In this document: one piece after another, positions 1 through 8,689 of the stretch
Numbering within the stretch: the stretch's first letter is position 1
How the letters are laid out: each line of letters begins with the position of its first letter
NCBI RefSeq assembly: GCF_014154935.1
Contig: NZ_JACEHH010000058.1
Span: 1-56,479, forward strand
Length of the DNA: 56,479 nucleotides
Reading direction: 5' to 3'
Origin: Stieleria mannarensis
GTDB lineage: Bacteria; Planctomycetota; Planctomycetia; Pirellulales; Pirellulaceae
Position numbers and translations under genes: made by a program
Notes under the pieces: generated by a model
Told to the model about the DNA's origin: nothing
The model's database searches: none
What the model saw: the letters and a program-made list of their open reading frames with translations, nothing else

Positions 1-579
1 GTTGCCACTATAAGTTTGCTGTTATATGCCACGAGCATTGCATCGATCAGGCTGGTTCGAAAGCATCTACCTCTATTGCGTCCATTCTTGCAAGTTACTG
101 AGACGCAGTATCTCGACCAACGATTTCCGCGTGAGATCACAGGAATCCACAAAGGTGGCGAAGACGCTCGGCGGCAGGAACTCGAAGCTGCATCATTGTT
201 GCGTTGGGCCGGGACGTATCAAGACATCCCCAAAACAGATCGTGTTTACTACATTGAATCAGAGCCAATTCCTGAAAACTGCGACGATGCAAGAGTTTTC
301 TGTATTGTAGCGCAAGCAATGACCATCCGTGGCGTCGCGGCATACCTTGTCTCCCCGGCCGAGGGGAAGCCGCTATGGCTACAACCAGTGATGAGCAAGC
401 AATACCACTCCATCAGTGGCAACAAGATCACCGTCTTGCTTGAACGCCCAGACAAGGCCCAACGATTAGTACTTTTTGTCGAAGCGACATCGTGCCCCCC
501 ATCCATGATGCCAGACGACTGTTCCGACGCGGTCGAGCCAGCGAACTTGTTGAAAGATGCTTACTTTGAATTCGAATAG
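1..579 (+). CDS. Partial hypothetical protein with an N-terminal membrane-like segment
   Basis: The reading frame is open from the first base of the window to a TAG at 577-579, so the 5' end lies outside. The visible 192 residues begin with a hydrophobic stretch that could be a membrane segment, followed by a soluble, mixed-charge domain containing four cysteines. A TTG at position 16 could act as a start, but the open frame upstream makes truncation by the window edge more likely. No family was recognised. The next gene starts 13 bp after the stop on the same strand, so the two are probably co-transcribed. Confidence 0.55.
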   Translation, partial: VATISLLLYATSIASIRLVRKHLPLLRPFLQVTETQYLDQRFPREITGIHKGGEDARRQELEAASLLRWAGTYQDIPKTDRVYYIESEPIPENCDDARVFCIVAQAMTIRGVAAYLVSPAEGKPLWLQPVMSKQYHSISGNKITVLLERPDKAQRLVLFVEATSCPPSMMPDDCSDAVEPANLLKDAYFEFE

Positions 580-592
580 CTACGAGGCAGCC

Positions 593-1333
593 ATGCGTAA
601 TCTTCTCGCTCTATCCCTTGTTGTAGTCGCTACCGTAACGGTCCGAGCTGCCGATTTGGATCTGCAATTGAAGAGGCTCAGTGGCAAACAAATCAACGCG
701 GCCCAGGTCCGATATTCAATCACTGAATTTGACCAAAAGGGGAATCCGGTTGGGACTGTGAAGAACGGGCAAGCAAATTTCGACAAGGCCACTGGCCTGA
801 CTAAGATCCCGCTTGGAAATACGGCGAATCCGCTGCAGGTGACAGTAAGACTCAGCCCCTACACGCCGATCGCACTCGAACCGCTGGATGCGACTAAGAA
901 ACATGATGTCGGCATGATCGTGAATATTACGTCGTTTGTCGTGCAGACGAAGCAGGTGTCCTTGGAATCGGAACGTCGCGTGCTCGGCAATGGCGACCTG
1001 CGTTTTCATCTTGCCGGGGATGCCTCGACAGTGTTCGATCCTCAATCCAATTCTCTAGAGGTTTTGAAACCGATCGAAAGCCAGGACCCCACTTATGATT
1101 TGTACCGCAGTGAAAATGGCGGAAAGTGGGCGATTGGAAAGAACGTCCGTGTCAGGTGTGTGATCGTTCGCGGCAAGGCGTGTTGGGTTAAGCTAGGAGT
1201 TCCCGTTTGGAAAACGGATGTCGCAAAACGCAGGTGGGTTTTCCGAGGATACATGCAAGAACGCCACCGGAGTGTGGTTGTCGAGACCATTACCATTGAC
1301 GATGAACCGCAAAAGATTATTCAGTTTGACTGA
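593..1333 (+). CDS. Secreted hypothetical protein
   Basis: This 246-residue protein starts at ATG 593, chosen because a GAGG ribosome-binding site lies just upstream and because the N-terminus then reads as a Sec signal peptide (MRNLLALSLVVVATVTVRA, cleavage near AADL). An in-frame start at 557 would overlap the previous gene and put charged residues before the signal. The mature part is rich in beta-forming residues and has no recognised motif. It follows the partial gene at 1-579 closely, which suggests one operon. A stem-loop at 1469-1516 may end the transcript. Function unknown. Confidence 0.7.
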   Translation: MRNLLALSLVVVATVTVRAADLDLQLKRLSGKQINAAQVRYSITEFDQKGNPVGTVKNGQANFDKATGLTKIPLGNTANPLQVTVRLSPYTPIALEPLDATKKHDVGMIVNITSFVVQTKQVSLESERRVLGNGDLRFHLAGDASTVFDPQSNSLEVLKPIESQDPTYDLYRSENGGKWAIGKNVRVRCVIVRGKACWVKLGVPVWKTDVAKRRWVFRGYMQERHRSVVVETITIDDEPQKIIQFD

Positions 1334-1468
1334 GCGGATTGACGCGACAATGCGTGCAGGGGTGAGCGACTAACTCGGCTCACTTTCCTTGCGATGGTTT
1401 GCTGAAGCGTTTACGCTGAGCCGTCCCTGCCCGTTTAGGGGTGCAGAATGATGTGAGAACCTTCATTC

Positions 1469-1516
1469 TTTGACGGATCGCTTCTACAGCATGCCCAATC
1501 CGTCAAAAACTTTTTG
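1469..1516 (+). terminator. Candidate rho-independent terminator or hairpin
   Basis: TTTGACGGAT (1469-1478) is the perfect inverse complement of ATCCGTCAAA (1498-1507), giving a 10-bp stem with a 19-nt loop, followed by a TTTTT run at 1511-1515. The position between the hypothetical gene ending at 1333 and the hydrolase starting at 1551 suits a terminator. The loop is long and the stem is only moderately GC-rich, so this is tentative. Confidence 0.4.
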
Positions 1517-1550
1517 TCGCTAAAGGGCAAATCTATCGGAAGGACCACGA

Positions 1551-2513
1551 ATGAGTATCGATCGCTGCGAACGCGTGTCCCGGAGAGTGCTTCTCGCGGC
1601 AATACCATCATTGTGGTTTTGCGATCCTGCCAATGGCCAATCCAACCTATGCATCACAGAGCGGTTGGTTCTGCCAGATTCCAGGCGACTTGCTTTTCGC
1701 AGGTATGGTGATCCGAATGGCGTTCCGGTCTTGTACTTCCACGGAACTCCGAGTTGCCGCTTGGAAGCACAGTTGTTGGATTCAATCGCATGGAAACGAG
1801 GCGTCTGTCTAGTTGCGGTCGATCGGCCGGGAATGGGGCTTTCGACATTTTGTTCGTTTGACCAGCAATCATTCGCTGCAGATGTCAAAGCATTGATTCA
1901 TCATTTACGGCTACCCTCGCCGCACTGTCGGATCGGGATTCTGGCGATGTCTGGCGGAACTTCCTACGCTTTGGCCTGTGCTCAAGCGTTGAGTAAAGAC
2001 ATATCGGCCGTGGGTATCCTCTCTCCCCGAACGCCTTTCGCACCGGGCGTCCCGGTCACGGGGTTGGACAAGCAACTTCAGTCCGCCACGCGATTCCCGA
2101 GGCTGGCTGGATTGTTCTTGAGCCGACAAGTTCGATTGGCGAAGCGGGGGGCTCCCAGGGCTGGACAGAAGCAACTCGACAGCTTTGGCACGCTCGACCA
2201 GCAATTTGTTTCATGCCATTCAGCGGTGTTTCGACAAATCCTTGTTGAATCGACGAGAGGTGGAACTGCTGGCGTGCGAATCGACATGAACAACATCATC
2301 TGGCCATGCGGCGTTTGCTTGCAGCGTATCAAAACGCCCGTTGCCATCTGGCGTGGTGACTCGGATTTGACGTCACCGCCAGCGACATCTCAATTCCTGG
2401 GCCGATACCTCGCGAATTCCGTCTCTTTCACCATCGCCAATGAAGGTCATTTCACGCTGATGCGATCAGCCGCGGGGCAGGCCCTCGATTGGCTGGTGCA
2501 TCGAACTTCTTGA
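1551..2513 (+). CDS. Alpha/beta hydrolase, probably exported
   Basis: A 320-residue alpha/beta-hydrolase-fold protein. The visible motifs are an oxyanion HG pair (HGTPS, residues 64-68), a nucleophile elbow AMSGG with Ser134, a candidate acid in WRGDSD (Asp270 or Asp272) and His300 in NEGHF. The first residue of the elbow is Ala instead of the usual Gly. The N-terminus contains SRRVLLAA followed by a hydrophobic run, which resembles a twin-arginine or Sec export signal. The ATG at 1551 follows a good GGAAGGA site. Substrate cannot be inferred; the fold covers esterases, haloperoxidases and proline iminopeptidases. The next gene starts 46 bp downstream. Confidence 0.85.
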   Translation: MSIDRCERVSRRVLLAAIPSLWFCDPANGQSNLCITERLVLPDSRRLAFRRYGDPNGVPVLYFHGTPSCRLEAQLLDSIAWKRGVCLVAVDRPGMGLSTFCSFDQQSFAADVKALIHHLRLPSPHCRIGILAMSGGTSYALACAQALSKDISAVGILSPRTPFAPGVPVTGLDKQLQSATRFPRLAGLFLSRQVRLAKRGAPRAGQKQLDSFGTLDQQFVSCHSAVFRQILVESTRGGTAGVRIDMNNIIWPCGVCLQRIKTPVAIWRGDSDLTSPPATSQFLGRYLANSVSFTIANEGHFTLMRSAAGQALDWLVHRTS

Positions 2514-2559
2514 AAGTCAATCGAACGACAGACTTGGGCAAATTTTGTTGGAGGGCACC

Positions 2560-3870
2560 TTGAACGGGCAACTGAGTGCGGAGAGTCGATCGCGGCTCAA
2601 CAGATTCGGGTATTTTCTACAGTTTCTTGTAGCGCCACTGCTTGCGTTGGCTTTCATGTTGGTCTTGCACGCCAAGGCGGCAGGCCGAGCAGGCGCGGAA
2701 ATCGCACAAGTCGGCTATTCGGTTCTAAGTAATCATGTCATTCCCGATGATGTCGAGGATTCAAAACCGTCCGACGCGGCCCGGCAAGTCCGCATCGATC
2801 GCCTTCGTTCGACGTGGCGAACGATTATCGGATCTAGCGAGGGAAAGTTTGGTGCGGTTTCGGAGGACAAGGATGGAGCGCAACAGAAATGGGTTGAAAC
2901 GATAACTGAGCGAAGCATCCGACATATCGTGCTAAGCAGACAGGGGGTGATCATTGTCTTCATGACAATCTTGCCGTTTTTGGTTTTCGGCATCAGCCTG
3001 AGCGGAGATGAAGAACAGTACCGACGTAGTCAACAATTGGAAGACCACAAGTCGGGTATCGTTCAGGTGTTTGTCAATCGCGGATACGGAAAGCGGTTCA
3101 TCCTTGCCTTGATCGTCGCCTACAGCGCTTCACTCCATGTTTGTCCTGATGGGCGGGCTGCGTCGACCGTAGAGGATTTTATCTCGGTTCACAGTGCCAC
3201 CGAAAACTCGACGTACGCTCAGTTCTTGCATCCCCAAAACAGCGACATCGCTCCGGTTCTTGCTGGGCTTCTCGGATGGTACGTGCATCTTCTCATGACG
3301 TTCTTCTATCGCGCTGTCCGCCGCGATGTTGTCAGCACCAGCATCCTGACATTGATGGTCCAGCGTTTTTTTCTGGTGCTCGGTTTGTCGATGGCTGTCC
3401 GGATGACGCTCGTCGGAGCCACCGGACAATTGACCGGTTCCGTGCTTCTGTTGTTTATCGCTGGCGTCTTCCCGACCGATGCCGTTCGCTTGCTGACGAC
3501 TTATGTGAACAAGAGCCTTCCCACCGTCGATGAGCCGACGCCCCTGACGGAGTTGGAGGTCATTCCGTTCGGCAAAGTCTCACGGCTGGCCGAAGAAGGA
3601 ATTCATGACGTCGTCGACTTGGCGGCGATTGATTTGCAGCGGATGGCGATGCTGACAACCATCCCCATTGCGGATCTGGAACGTTGGGTAGACCGGGCGA
3701 AACTCGCGAAAGTTGTCGGGGCGAAGGTCTATGCCAAACTCCACCCTCATTGCGCAACAGCGTCCTACCTTTGCGAGCACCTCCATGACGAAGATTTCCG
3801 TGCCAAGCTGACTGAATTGGAGTTCCATCGAGTAGACGAAATTGCACGGCAACTGGGATGTACCAGCTAG
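2560..3870 (+). CDS. Polytopic membrane protein with C-terminal HhH-like region
   Basis: About 436 residues from TTG 2560. This start was chosen over TTG 2545 or 2548 because GGAGGG (2550-2555) sits at the right distance. About six hydrophobic segments are visible: one near the N-terminus, one around the VIIVFMTILPFLVFG stretch, and four in the second third. A loop of about 100 residues separates the first two. The last 110 residues are soluble; the stretch around LAEEGIHDVVDLAAIDLQRM, followed by a second helical repeat, resembles tandem helix-hairpin-helix units (inference). No enzyme motif is visible. It follows the hydrolase at 1551 on the same strand. Function unknown. Confidence 0.75.
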   Translation: MNGQLSAESRSRLNRFGYFLQFLVAPLLALAFMLVLHAKAAGRAGAEIAQVGYSVLSNHVIPDDVEDSKPSDAARQVRIDRLRSTWRTIIGSSEGKFGAVSEDKDGAQQKWVETITERSIRHIVLSRQGVIIVFMTILPFLVFGISLSGDEEQYRRSQQLEDHKSGIVQVFVNRGYGKRFILALIVAYSASLHVCPDGRAASTVEDFISVHSATENSTYAQFLHPQNSDIAPVLAGLLGWYVHLLMTFFYRAVRRDVVSTSILTLMVQRFFLVLGLSMAVRMTLVGATGQLTGSVLLLFIAGVFPTDAVRLLTTYVNKSLPTVDEPTPLTELEVIPFGKVSRLAEEGIHDVVDLAAIDLQRMAMLTTIPIADLERWVDRAKLAKVVGAKVYAKLHPHCATASYLCEHLHDEDFRAKLTELEFHRVDEIARQLGCTS

Positions 3871-3921
3871 TTTTCCGGAGAGCAACCTGCAGATGTGCTC
3901 AGCCCAATTGATGCCCCAGAA

Positions 3922-4797
3922 TTACAAAAAAACGTCGCGGAACGACCCCAGAAACCTCCGCTCCGGAGACCAGTCCGTGATCGCAAACACGACGGTTGAA
4001 AAGACGCCGGCGAATTCCGTTTCGAGTGCACTGCGGAAATCCTGTGCGGTCCGTTTCGGATCATTCTCAAAGGCCCCGCAGCCCCAGGCTCCGAGCACGA
4101 GGCTGCGATGGCCATAGGCCGCGGCGATGGCGAGTACGCGTTGGATGCGACTCTTAAGCAAGTCTCCGGATCGTGGTTGACCGATCGTCGGGGCGTACGG
4201 TGCCGCGCAGGTGAGAAAACTCAGCCGCCACGGTTCGTCGAGCTCCTTGCCGTCATCTGAGCGAAACACGGGGACTTGCGGCGAGTAAATGGCCCAGTCG
4301 GTCGAATCGGGAACTGCTCGCTCCCGGTGATGGTCGTACATCGGATCACCGACGAGTGTGAGAAATAGCGCGCTCGATCGGCAAAGACCTTCTTCTTGAG
4401 CACGCGCGCCATGGAGAAACCCGCCGCCCGGGTTAACACCATTAGCGAAATTCAACGCAAGCGGTGTTGGCCCTGACTCGGTCAGCCGTTTCGCCGCTAG
4501 CAAGGTGGTCTCGTTCGTGACCTGGACGGTCGTTTCCGTGCGTTCGACCTGCTCAGGAAGCGGAGTGTCGGGTGCGATGCTGACCTTTGTGGCGACAGCA
4601 TCCTCGACCATCGTTTTAATCTCGACTCGCTCACCTTTGAAATTCTGGTAGACCCCGGACTCGGATATCGCCACCGCGGACCGACCGAGATCCTGAGCGA
4701 AATCTCGCGAGATATCCAGCTCATGCCGACGGGCTTCGGCCATCTCAACGGAGTCGAGGCAGGGAAGCCGTTTTAGTTCCCAGGACTCTTCTGCCAT
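3922..4797 (-). CDS. TIGR02452 family protein (microbial PARG-like macrodomain)
   Basis: This 291-residue protein carries the hallmark of bacterial-type poly(ADP-ribose) glycohydrolases: NPGGGFLHG (GGG at residues 124-126) followed seven residues later by QEE (134-136), whose second Glu would be catalytic. Other fold-typical segments are LALNFANG before the motif and LVLGAWGCGAFENDP near the C-terminus. The family hydrolyses ADP-ribose linkages, so a role in reversing ADP-ribosylation or in NAD-derived metabolite repair is expected. No ADP-ribosyltransferase gene was recognised nearby. ATG 4797 is preceded by a GAAGGA site and an in-frame stop. A 30-codon reading frame starts divergently 33 bp away. 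Confidence 0.88.
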   Translation of the reverse strand: MAEESWELKRLPCLDSVEMAEARRHELDISRDFAQDLGRSAVAISESGVYQNFKGERVEIKTMVEDAVATKVSIAPDTPLPEQVERTETTVQVTNETTLLAAKRLTESGPTPLALNFANGVNPGGGFLHGARAQEEGLCRSSALFLTLVGDPMYDHHRERAVPDSTDWAIYSPQVPVFRSDDGKELDEPWRLSFLTCAAPYAPTIGQPRSGDLLKSRIQRVLAIAAAYGHRSLVLGAWGCGAFENDPKRTAQDFRSALETEFAGVFSTVVFAITDWSPERRFLGSFRDVFL

Positions 4798-4830
4798 TTT
4801 GTTCCTTCAGCCATATAGTTGGAGGGCGAG

Positions 4831-4923
4831 ATGCCAGGCGTTACAAATGAGGAGCGTCTGATTGGTCGGCTCAAGAAGCGATTCCCTGATCTCCAGTTGA
4901 AGACAAATACGTTTATTCTTTGA
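4831..4923 (+). CDS. Possible 30-residue small protein
   Basis: A short reading frame divergent from the PARG-like gene. ATG 4831 is preceded by a strong GGAGGGCGAG ribosome-binding site. The product is charged and probably helical (NEERLIGRLKKRFPDL). It could be a real small protein or the surviving N-terminus of a lost gene; no continuation is seen after its TGA. The ribosome-binding site is the main support. Confidence 0.3.
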   Translation: MPGVTNEERLIGRLKKRFPDLQLKTNTFIL

Positions 4924-4937
4924 CCGCATGATCGACG

Positions 4938-5406
4938 CTATGTTGCGAGGTCGCCTACCACTGTTTTCCAAGCAGTATTCTGAGCATCGCCTATTTCATT
5001 TCCGATCAGCGGAAAAAACTTATCGGCTGGAGCGTTGAGGGAAAGATCTGTGAAATTGGGGGAACAAATCACAGGAATACTGCTCAACTCGCAGTCGCTG
5101 CGGCCAGGAACGTTGTGCTGGACTTGAATCGTCATATCGCTGATGTTGGGGGCCGACAGCAGAGTTGTGGAATCGGGCGGCATCTCTCTATCAGACATCG
5201 AGTACTTGTAGACCATGTTCCCTGGCGAGGTGCTGGACATTTTGATCTTGGACCATTTGGCCGGTGCGTCTCAGGACGTCGGTGTAACGATCGGCGGTAA
5301 TATCTGCTCCTTGGTAGCGGTTGAGTAACGTGAGTCGACTATCACAGATCTCGAAGGTGGATGCGTGATTCCATAAGGGATTACATGTCCAGCGGGAGGA
5401 CACCAT
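4938..5406 (-). pseudogene. Frameshifted hypothetical gene downstream of the kinase
   Basis: Two overlapping minus-strand frames read as one protein if joined near 5270. The upstream frame (ATG 5406) gives a plausible sequence through NRYQGADITADRYTDVL. The downstream frame continues with DAPAKWSKIKMSSTSPGNMV and runs to 4938. In the upstream frame the product ends at 5191 with lower-quality sequence. The start lies 7 bp after the kinase stop codon, so the gene was probably co-transcribed with it. A single-base indel (real, or a sequence error) around CCTGAGACG explains the break. No family was recognised. Confidence 0.35.
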
Positions 5407-5413
5407 TTGAGGA

Positions 5414-8400
5414 TCAGTCGACCTTCCAAAAACGCACCCATCCCTCGCTACTAGCCGAGACGAGTCCGTTTAAGGTGAAGCCGATCCGGCGCACATGCTC
5501 TCCAGGGTGGAATGAACCGTAGTTCGACAACGTTTCGGAGTCCCAAAATGTGATTTGTCCGCCTTGACTCGCTGTTACCAATCGTCGGCCATCGGGCGTG
5601 TAGGCCACACAAGTCACCCACCATGAACTTCTGTGTGTACTCCTCATTGTCCCGGATTCAATATCGACGACGCGAACCTCAGGTTCCAACAATCCGATCG
5701 CCAGTGATTTCGAATCTGGGGAGATTGCGACCGAATAGACGGTGCGATCAAACGGCTCATTTACTAATTTGATAACACGACCACCGTTATCTAAGTCGGA
5801 GATGTCCCACAAGATCACCTCTCCTTTCTGGTTGCGAGATCGAAACAACATGTTTCCCCCGCCAGCCGCCAGAAATATTCTTCCATCGGGGCTTTCACGA
5901 ATCGTAAGGGAACGGAAAATTGTTGATGGAAACTGCCCCTCCAGACGGATACTGGATCGGTCAGCAAGATTCCAAAGTTCCACCCCGTTCTCGCCAGCGG
6001 TTGCTAGCCATTTGTTGTCTGGTGAAAACGCTACCGCGATCGCAGCATTCTGTGTCGGCAGCTTGATGGGCTCATCGTCACCTTTGACATCCCAAACAAT
6101 TGTTCCAATTCCGGATGCTGCCGCGATCGATTTCCCGTCATTGGTCAGCGCTACGCCCCGAACGTCGACCAAATTGGCGAAGGAAAACGGCGTTGTTTCT
6201 TTCGTGCGGATGTCCCAAAGTTCGACTGAATCACGATTGCGTCCGGGAGTCACAACAAGCAGCAACGAAGGGTCGGTCGCGATGAATTGATGGGCGCTTC
6301 TGTGAATCCCAGACCGGACCGATGGCGGAACTGCCGCCGAGACGTCCCAGTGCTTTTCACCGCCGAACGCGTCCGCCGTGACAAGTCGACGGTCACTGTC
6401 AACGAGTTCTAACGACATAACCGTGGCAACGCCTTCTTCATGGACGAATCGAGATCTTGTCCGGCACGTATTGATGTCGAAGATCCTAGCTCCTCCGCCG
6501 GTGTCGGCTCCGACGACAAAGCGATTATTCGAGAAGAATGCTACGGCATGACTTCTGATCGGGATGCGTTTGTCATGCCGGAGCTTGAGATTAGGGTCAA
6601 GTGTGTAAAAATCAATTCCAGTCGCGTTGCTTGCGGTCAGATACTTCCCGTCGTTCGAAACAGTGACGCACCGAACCGCTTGATTCAGCTCAAACTCGCT
6701 CTCGACTTCACCGTTTGCGACATCAAGGATGATTCCCAACGGATCTCGGTATCCCGCTACGATCGCATAGTCACGCCAGATCACTGCGTACGTCTTTCTC
6801 GCTCGGGCTGAGAAGTCTGTCGGCAACCTTGGTTGATACTGATACGTCCATTCGACATGCTTGACGTCAGCCTGATCGAAGCAATACACAATTCCATCTT
6901 TGCAGGCGACGACTAAGGAGTTATGCGCAGACGATTTATCAAGACTGGTGACAAGCGACGAAAGACTGTCATTGACTTGCACCAATTCAAAGTTGGGCAC
7001 GCGAAGTATCGCGATCGCTCCGTCGCCGTCACGAGTTTTACCACCGGCAGCAAGCACATCGTTCGACAAGAAAAGCACCGTCGAAGTTTCGGTCCAGTCG
7101 AGCAGCATGTCCGTTAGATTGACGAGCTCGTTGTCGTCTGTTTTCCGTACCATCAGACGCCCGTCATCAAATGCAAGTGCCAGCAAATCGCCACGGTCAT
7201 TTGCATCCATTGCCGTGATCGCCGATGGATGGACCATCGAGAATTGTTCGCGAACTTCCGGGAGCCTTGAATTCAGAAACCTCCACTCGTAGGTTTGGCC
7301 GAAGTCAGCCTCGGATTTTGCTTTGGCAAGGATTTCTCTGAGCTGATCGAAGTCGCCTTCGCGGAGTGCTTGGAACGCAATCTCCATGGTTAGCGCATAG
7401 TTTTGACGGTCGGCTTGCCGTTTTAATCTGGCCTGAACAGCTGCAAAGATGAATCCCGCGATTGCCAAGGTCGTCACAGCGGCCAACAACAAAGCTCCCA
7501 GCGACGTGACAACAGGATTCCTTCGCGACCATCGCACGGCTCGCGAAATTCGACCGATTGGTCGAGCCACAACTGGCTCGCCCGCCAAAAAACGGCCCAG
7601 TTCGTCCGCGAGTTCCTCGGCGTCTGCGTACCTGCGACTTGGTTCTTTCTCGAGACACTTCAGGCAGACGGTTTCAATGTCGATCGGAACGCTGCTGTTT
7701 AGCTTCCTCGGCGGTAACGGATCATCATGGATGACTTGTTGCATAAGCATTCGGGCACTGCCGCGAAACGGACGATGCCCGGTCAACATTTCGTACAGGA
7801 TCACACCGAGTGAGAAAATATCGGAGCGGCGGTCGGCTCGGTTGGCCTCTCCCCTTGCTTGTTCAGGCGACATGTATGCCGGAGTGCCCAGCAGCTTTCC
7901 GTCCATTGTTATCGTGACATCAGTCGTTTCCCGTTTGGCTAATCCGAAATCCAAGATGTGCGGTTCATTGTGTTCGTCGATGATGATGTTGTTTGGCTTC
8001 AAGTCACGATGGATGATTCCCACTTCATGGGCGTGGCTGAGCGCTCCCGCGAGTTTCATGAATAATTCCGCTGTCACACGCGCTGCGGTCGCGTGCCCGA
8101 CCATCCAGTCAGATAGCGTCAGGCCATGGACATAGTCGCTGACGATGTAAATCTGATCGTCCTCGCGGCCTACCTCGTAAACGGAAACAATATTGGGGTG
8201 CCGAAGCTGCGCAGCGGCGCGGGCTTCGCGAAGGAATTGCTCTGACTCCGAAAACGACAACTGCAATTTTCGGGGCATCTTGATCGCGACGTCTCGATCA
8301 AGTTCCTCATCGCGTGCAAGCCAAACGGCACCGAACGCCCCAACACCTAGCTGGTCGATCAGTTTGAACTGACCAATCTGGTGTGATCGTTGACCGTTGC

Positions 8401-8521
8401 CTGCCGTGGTTGAGGGAAGAATGCTAAAGCCATCGCCGCATGAGCGGCAAATGATATCGGACAATTCTGGCTCAGGGCCAAGTGTCACCGATTCATGGCA
8501 GTTAGGGCAACGAACCTGCAT
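5414..8521 (-). CDS. Membrane Ser/Thr protein kinase with zinc ribbon and WD40 propeller
   Basis: A 1,035-residue Hanks-type kinase. It has an N-terminal zinc ribbon (Cys5, Cys8, Cys25, Cys28), then a kinase domain at about 52-320 with the glycine loop LGVGAFGAV, Lys81 in VAIK, HRDLKPNN (171-178), DFG (191-193) and an SPEQARG activation segment. One membrane helix lies at about 338-361. The remaining 670 residues are WD40-type repeats (for example VAFSPDNKWLATAGENGVELW and VAYTPDGRRLVTASQGGQITFW-like units, shortened here), expected to lie outside the cytoplasm. All catalytic residues are present. This architecture is typical of planctomycete sensor kinases; the ligand is unknown. A frameshifted hypothetical gene follows 7 bp downstream. 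Confidence 0.93.
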   Translation of the reverse strand: MQVRCPNCHESVTLGPEPELSDIICRSCGDGFSILPSTTAGNGQRSHQIGQFKLIDQLGVGAFGAVWLARDEELDRDVAIKMPRKLQLSFSESEQFLREARAAAQLRHPNIVSVYEVGREDDQIYIVSDYVHGLTLSDWMVGHATAARVTAELFMKLAGALSHAHEVGIIHRDLKPNNIIIDEHNEPHILDFGLAKRETTDVTITMDGKLLGTPAYMSPEQARGEANRADRRSDIFSLGVILYEMLTGHRPFRGSARMLMQQVIHDDPLPPRKLNSSVPIDIETVCLKCLEKEPSRRYADAEELADELGRFLAGEPVVARPIGRISRAVRWSRRNPVVTSLGALLLAAVTTLAIAGFIFAAVQARLKRQADRQNYALTMEIAFQALREGDFDQLREILAKAKSEADFGQTYEWRFLNSRLPEVREQFSMVHPSAITAMDANDRGDLLALAFDDGRLMVRKTDDNELVNLTDMLLDWTETSTVLFLSNDVLAAGGKTRDGDGAIAILRVPNFELVQVNDSLSSLVTSLDKSSAHNSLVVACKDGIVYCFDQADVKHVEWTYQYQPRLPTDFSARARKTYAVIWRDYAIVAGYRDPLGIILDVANGEVESEFELNQAVRCVTVSNDGKYLTASNATGIDFYTLDPNLKLRHDKRIPIRSHAVAFFSNNRFVVGADTGGGARIFDINTCRTRSRFVHEEGVATVMSLELVDSDRRLVTADAFGGEKHWDVSAAVPPSVRSGIHRSAHQFIATDPSLLLVVTPGRNRDSVELWDIRTKETTPFSFANLVDVRGVALTNDGKSIAAASGIGTIVWDVKGDDEPIKLPTQNAAIAVAFSPDNKWLATAGENGVELWNLADRSSIRLEGQFPSTIFRSLTIRESPDGRIFLAAGGGNMLFRSRNQKGEVILWDISDLDNGGRVIKLVNEPFDRTVYSVAISPDSKSLAIGLLEPEVRVVDIESGTMRSTHRSSWWVTCVAYTPDGRRLVTASQGGQITFWDSETLSNYGSFHPGEHVRRIGFTLNGLVSASSEGWVRFWKVD

Positions 8522-8689
8522 TGGTAAATCGACCAGAATGAGACAAAGTAGGCATCTGAATTGTGCCAGATCGGGCGACCCGTCGCCACCAAATGCTCCT
8601 GCTGAATTGCGAGGTATTCGGAAAGTGCGACCTAGGTATATCTCCCAGGTCGATGCTCCCGCTGCCGTAATGCGTTGTCATCTGCGATA

